A stretch of 64,000 nt of DNA, taken from Rhodoplanes serenus. Its GTDB lineage: Bacteria; Pseudomonadota; Alphaproteobacteria; Rhizobiales; Xanthobacteraceae. Of this stretch, positions 54,502 to 64,000 are shown piece by piece. The translations under genes and the position numbers were made by a program. Numbering within the stretch: position 1 is the first letter of the stretch; every line of letters starts with the position of its first letter. The notes beneath the pieces are model-generated. The model saw nothing but the letters and a program-made list of their open reading frames with translations. It did not search any database and was not told the origin of the DNA. Location: positions 1 through 64,000 of the forward strand of contig CAMDFO010000009.1 in the NCBI GenBank assembly GCA_945897515.1, in the 5' to 3' direction.

Positions 54502-56183
54502 TCGTTTCGCAAGTCCTCGATGGCGGCCGGCAGGCGCCGCCGCCAGTTCGGGTGCTCCATGACGGTGCCCGGAACGTTGATCTGGTCTCGAACGTCCAGG
54601 ATGTCCTCCAACTGCACCGCAACCAGGCGGGCAGGCGTCGCCGCCAGGAATTCGGCGACATGGTCGAAGCTTGGCTCAATGACCGCGCTCGCAGCCGCTC
54701 GCCACGCTAAACGCGTGTTCTCGCGATCCTGATCGGTCTCGCCGGGATCGAGCCCGATGCCGCGCTTGACCGCGAGATCGTGGCCGGACAGCCATCCCGT
54801 AAACGTCGGCAGATCGTGGGTGTTGAAGGTCGCCAGCGCGTTGACCGCGTATCGCGATGGGTGCTTGAAAGCGCCGCCCCATTCGCGCTCGAACAGCACC
54901 ACGAGATACGACCACACGCCCCAGGCCGCGAGCGTGTCGCGAAGGCCTTCCGGCACCGTGCCGAGATCCTCGCCGATGACGGTGCATTGGTGGCGGCGGC
55001 TCTCGTCCGCGATGACGTCGAGCATCGATAGGAATGGAAAGCGGAGATAAGCCCCGTCACGGGCGCTGCTGCCCTGCGGCACGACGTAGATGTGCATCAG
55101 ACCGAGTACATGGTCGAGCCGCACCGCGCCGGCGTAGCGCATCGCGGCACGCAGCATCTCCCGCAACGGCTCGAAGCTGCGCGCCACCAGGCTGTGCGGA
55201 TTGTAGGTTGTCAGCCCCCAACTCTGTCCCGCGGTGTTGAGTGCATCCGGCGGCGCCCCCACCGACAGGCCGGTGAGCATGACCTCCTGATCCATCCAGG
55301 CATCGGCGCCGGCCGGATCGACGCCGACGGCGAGATCGATATAGAGGCCAACCGCCATGCCGCGATGGCGGGCCAGATCGCGGCACGCTTTGAGTTGCCG
55401 GTCGGCCACCCATTGCAGGAATTCGTGAAAGCCGAATGCATCGGGCTCGGACGTGCGCAACTCCTGCACGGCACGGTCGCCGGGCTTCCGCCATGGCTCG
55501 GGCCATTCGCGCCACGTCGTGGGAAATCGCCCGCGCAGCGTCTCGAATGCCGCAAAGCGGGCTAGCGTGCGCCCGCGCTCGGCGCGGAATTGCTCGAAAT
55601 CGGTCTTTCGTTCTGCTGTGGCCGCCCGGCGGAATTCGTCGTACGCCCGGCGCAACGCAGCAAGCTTGGCGCGCGCCACGCCCGCGTAATCCACCATGCC
55701 GGTCGAGCGCAACTTTTCGATGTCGGCGTCCAAAGCGATCTCCGCTGAAAATTCCGGCAGCGCCGCGACATCGATGTACAGCGGATTGAGGAACAACCGG
55801 CTGTTCGGCCCGTAGGGGCTTGCCTGCTGCGGCAGATCGGAAAACAGCGCATGCAGCGGATTGAGTCCGATGCCGGTCGCGCCGACATCGGCGGCAAGTT
55901 CGATCAGGGCCGCCAGATCGGTAAAGTCGCCATGCCCCCAGTTCCGGCGTGACCGCACTGCATAGAGCTGCACGGAAATGAGCCAGCCGCGCCGCCCGTC
56001 GCCCTGGAATGCCGGGCGGACTTCGGGCTGGGTGTGGGCTGCCCCGGTGGGCTGGCCGCCTTCGGAAAGGGCCTCAGCGATCCGGCGGATCGTTTCCGGT
56101 TTAGGCTCCTGCCATTGCCCCTGGATGTCGAAATAGCCCGTTTCGATGCCCCAACGGGCGGCGAGGTCCCCGATTTCGTCCAT
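54444..56183 (-). CDS. malQ: 4-alpha-glucanotransferase (amylomaltase) MalQ
   Basis: MalQ moves glucan segments between alpha-1,4-glucan chains, releasing glucose. The 579-residue GH77 protein carries GVWS and the catalytic regions AVRLDHVLGLMHIYVVPQG (nucleophile Asp) and VIGEDLGTVPEGL (acid Glu), then FNTHDLPTFTGWLSGHD (transition-state Asp). It is shorter than plant or E. coli forms but fits a bacterial amylomaltase. It is the only minus-strand gene of the cluster, and its 3' end overlaps the sugar kinase gene by 58 bases. It diverges from glgE. Confidence 0.93.
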   Translation of the reverse strand: MDEIGDLAARWGIETGYFDIQGQWQEPKPETIRRIAEALSEGGQPTGAAHTQPEVRPAFQGDGRRGWLISVQLYAVRSRRNWGHGDFTDLAALIELAADVGATGIGLNPLHALFSDLPQQASPYGPNSRLFLNPLYIDVAALPEFSAEIALDADIEKLRSTGMVDYAGVARAKLAALRRAYDEFRRAATAERKTDFEQFRAERGRTLARFAAFETLRGRFPTTWREWPEPWRKPGDRAVQELRTSEPDAFGFHEFLQWVADRQLKACRDLARHRGMAVGLYIDLAVGVDPAGADAWMDQEVMLTGLSVGAPPDALNTAGQSWGLTTYNPHSLVARSFEPLREMLRAAMRYAGAVRLDHVLGLMHIYVVPQGSSARDGAYLRFPFLSMLDVIADESRRHQCTVIGEDLGTVPEGLRDTLAAWGVWSYLVVLFEREWGGAFKHPSRYAVNALATFNTHDLPTFTGWLSGHDLAVKRGIGLDPGETDQDRENTRLAWRAAASAVIEPSFDHVAEFLAATPARLVAVQLEDILDVRDQINVPGTVMEHPNWRRRLPAAIEDLRNDQRLVRIAAAFSRAGRGST

Positions 56184-56277
56184 AGGTTAGCAAATCCCAA
56201 CGGGTTCCGTGGTTCCGGGGAACCATCGCGGCGCCGGGAGATTGTCTCAGAGTCCCCAAGTTCCAAGGACTGCAAGA

Positions 56278-58278
56278 ATGAAACCCCAGGCGGCACCCCA
56301 CCTCGGGGGCAGCATGAATGTTCGGGAATTAGCCGAAACATCCCCCGCCGATCCGACCGGACCGCGTTTCCTCATCGAGGATGTGTACCCCTGCGTTGAT
56401 GGGGGCCGATTTCCGGTCAAACGCATTGCCGGGGAGCCTGTCGATGTCTGGGCCGACATCATGCGCGAAGGCCACGATGTGCTGGCCGCCGCCGTGCTGT
56501 GGCGGAAGGAAACCGCCGATCAATGGCAGCGGGTGCCACTGACGCTGCATTCCAACGACCGGTGGCAGGGACAATTCATCCCCGCAGAGCCGGGACGCTA
56601 CGTCTTTGCGGTCGAGGCCTGGACCAACCGCTTCGCGACCTGGCGCCAGGAATTCCTGCTCAAGCAGAAAGCTGGACAGGACGTGACGCTGGAAGGTCGC
56701 GAGGGCCGCGAGCTTCTCAACGATATCAAGGGCGCGACGCAGGCCGAACGCTGGCTGCTCGATGGCGCGCGTAACGCCTTCGATCGTGACGGCAATGCTG
56801 ATGTGCTGCTGACCGACGAGCTGGCCGCTGCGATGATGGCGAGCGAGCCGCGCGACGATATCTCGCTCAGCGCGCCGATCCCCCTGGTGATCGACCGGCC
56901 GCTGGCGCGGGCCGGCGCGTGGTACGAGATGATCCCGCGCAGCCAGGGCACTGTTCCCGGCAAGCACGGCACGTTCGACGATTGCATCGCCCGCATTCCG
57001 GAGATCGCGGCACTCGGTTTCGACGTGGTGTACCTCACGCCGATCCATCCGATAGGCCGCACCAACCGCAAGGGCCGCAACAATTCGCTCAAAGCCGGGC
57101 CGGACGATCCCGGCAGTCCTTATGCGATTGGCAGCGCCGAGGGCGGCCACGACGCCGTGCATCCCGAACTCGGCACGCTTGAGGACTTCCGCCGTTTTGT
57201 CCTGGCCTGCAAATCCCACGGCATCGATGTGGCGCTCGACTTCGCGATCCAGTGCTCGCCCGATCATCCGTGGCTGACCGAGCATCCCGAGTGGTTCAAG
57301 CGCCGCCCGGACGGGACGGTGCGCTACGCGGAAAATCCGCCGAAGAAATACGAGGACATCGTCAACCCGGATTTCTATTGCACCGACCGGATCGCGCTGT
57401 GGCAGGCGTTGCGCGACGTCGTGCTGTTCTGGGTGGGGCAGGGGGTGCGCATCTTCCGCGTCGATAACCCGCACACCAAGCCGCTGCCGTTCTGGGAGTG
57501 GCTGATCCACGAGGTCCAGTTGCAGGAGCCCGGCGTCATCTTTCTTGCCGAAGCTTTCACGCGCCCGAAGGTCATGAAGGGTTTGGCCAAGCTCGGGTTC
57601 ACCCAGTCGTATACGTATTTCACGTGGCGAACCCACAAGGCCGAAATCCAGGAGTATCTCAGTGAGATCACGCGCTATCCGGAGCGCGAATACTTCCGGC
57701 CGAACTTCTTCGTCAGCACGCCCGATATCCTTCCGGTGCAACTGCAATCGGGCGCGCCGTGGATGTTCAAGTCCCGCGTCGCGCTCGCGGCGACGCTGTC
57801 CTCAACCTACGGCATCTACAACGGCTTCGAGCTGCTCGAGCACGAGCCTGTTCCGGGTAAGGAGGAGTATCTCAACTCTGAGAAATACGAGCTGAAGGTC
57901 CGCGATTGGAATAAGCCCGGCAACATCAAGGATTACATCGCGGCGCTCAATCGCATCCGGCGGGAGAATCCGGCGCTGTTGCAGACTGCGAACGTTCAAT
58001 TCGCCCAGGTCGACGATCCGTCGGTCATCGGCTTCGTCAAGCATTCGACCGATGGCAAAAACGCAGTGGCGGTTGCGATTGCGCTCGCGCCGGACGGGCC
58101 GCGCCGGTTCTGGTTTCATTTCGGTGCGATGGAGATGGGGCCGGACGGCAAGCGCCAACCCATTCGATGGATCAAGAATCTGAAATCCGGCGAACGGCAC
58201 ATGGTCGAGTGGGGCGGGGTCCGGCTCACCATCAATCCGGGCGACGACCCAGCCCTCCTGTTCCATTGCACGACGTAA
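56278..58278 (+). CDS. glgE: Alpha-1,4-glucan:maltose-1-phosphate maltosyltransferase GlgE
   Basis: GlgE extends alpha-glucan with maltosyl units from maltose-1-phosphate, a GH13 enzyme discovered in actinobacteria. The 666-residue protein has the N-terminal domain FLIEDVYPCVDGGRFPVKRI and the catalytic barrel: FRVDNPHTKPLPFWEW with nucleophile Asp396, FLAEAFTRPKVMKGL with acid Glu425, and STPDILPVQLQ with Asp483. These numbers are close to those of the Streptomyces enzyme. The ATG at 56278 (AAGGA upstream) or 56314 could be the start. It lies 12 bases before treS-mak in an apparent operon. Confidence 0.94.
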   Translation: MKPQAAPHLGGSMNVRELAETSPADPTGPRFLIEDVYPCVDGGRFPVKRIAGEPVDVWADIMREGHDVLAAAVLWRKETADQWQRVPLTLHSNDRWQGQFIPAEPGRYVFAVEAWTNRFATWRQEFLLKQKAGQDVTLEGREGRELLNDIKGATQAERWLLDGARNAFDRDGNADVLLTDELAAAMMASEPRDDISLSAPIPLVIDRPLARAGAWYEMIPRSQGTVPGKHGTFDDCIARIPEIAALGFDVVYLTPIHPIGRTNRKGRNNSLKAGPDDPGSPYAIGSAEGGHDAVHPELGTLEDFRRFVLACKSHGIDVALDFAIQCSPDHPWLTEHPEWFKRRPDGTVRYAENPPKKYEDIVNPDFYCTDRIALWQALRDVVLFWVGQGVRIFRVDNPHTKPLPFWEWLIHEVQLQEPGVIFLAEAFTRPKVMKGLAKLGFTQSYTYFTWRTHKAEIQEYLSEITRYPEREYFRPNFFVSTPDILPVQLQSGAPWMFKSRVALAATLSSTYGIYNGFELLEHEPVPGKEEYLNSEKYELKVRDWNKPGNIKDYIAALNRIRRENPALLQTANVQFAQVDDPSVIGFVKHSTDGKNAVAVAIALAPDGPRRFWFHFGAMEMGPDGKRQPIRWIKNLKSGERHMVEWGGVRLTINPGDDPALLFHCTT

Positions 58279-58290
58279 AGGATCGCGGTC

Positions 58291-63734
<5,444 letters not shown>

Positions 63735-64000
63735 TCGCCGCGTTTCGGCGGGTGCGCCGCACCCGCTGGGCGCGACATGGGACGGTCGAGGAACGAACTT
63801 CGCGCTGTTCTCGGAAAACGCCGAGAAGGTGGAGCTGTGCCTGTTCGACAAGACCGGCCGGCGCGAGCTTGAGCGCATCGCGCTTCCGGAGCGGACTGAA
63901 GATGTCTGGCACGGCTATCTGACTCATGCCGCTCCGGGGCAGTTGTACGGGTACCGCGTGCACGGACCTTACGACCCGGCCGCCGGGCACCGTTTCAACT

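Overview
This 64 kb window is GC-rich chromosomal DNA from an alphaproteobacterium of the order Hyphomicrobiales (Rhizobiales), most likely the Nitrobacteraceae/Xanthobacteraceae side (relatives of Bradyrhizobium, Rhodopseudomonas or Pseudolabrys). The reasons are gene order remembered from that group (yicC-gmk, an lptF-lptG-lptD-surA-pdxA-rsmA string, pepA-holC, purM-purN, hdaA-ppk-ppx, rnd and aspS), frequent GTG and TTG starts, and several Bug-type and other periplasmic binding proteins. I saw no rRNA, tRNA, insertion sequence, prophage or CRISPR array.

Region 1 (1-16 kb) is housekeeping. The end of yicC and gmk face a zinc alcohol dehydrogenase. A tightly overlapping minus-strand operon then carries LPS transport and outer-membrane assembly (lptF, lptG, lptD, surA) followed by pdxA and rsmA. 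Divergent from it, pepA and holC form a plus-strand operon that has acquired a ParD/ParE-like toxin-antitoxin pair between them, joined by start-stop overlaps. A lipoprotein and an ABC-F ATPase follow.

Region 2 (16-36 kb) carries a secreted cyclase-like enzyme, a His-rich secreted peptide, ndk, a TerC-family metal exporter with a structured leader, and a molybdopterin oxidoreductase whose start lies inside a strong hairpin. Next come purM-purN, a CDP-alcohol phosphatidyltransferase, an AI-2E/PerM-type permease, hdaA, the polyphosphate pair ppk-ppx, and rnd and aspS, the last two separated by a TPP enzyme and an orphan solute-binding protein.

Region 3 (36-51 kb) is accessory: pirin, two secreted amidohydrolases, a tandem pair of membrane EAL phosphodiesterases that also share their upstream control region, DoxX, a divergent DHFR-like protein, a polysaccharide deacetylase, a glutathione peroxidase, a small tautomerase, a carboxymuconolactone-decarboxylase-like protein, CreA and orphan binding proteins.

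Region 4 (51-64 kb) is an alpha-glucan cluster: glgP, a PfkB-type sugar kinase, malQ (opposite strand), glgE, a trehalose synthase-maltokinase fusion, glgB and the start of glgX. TreS turns trehalose into maltose, the kinase domain makes maltose-1-phosphate, GlgE polymerises it, GlgB branches the product, and GlgP, GlgX and MalQ recycle it. No glgC or glgA is present in the window. No clearly undescribed system was found. The best leads are the duplicated EAL loci with conserved CtrA-like boxes, the hairpin over the molybdoenzyme start, the terC leader and the toxin-antitoxin insertion in pepA-holC.
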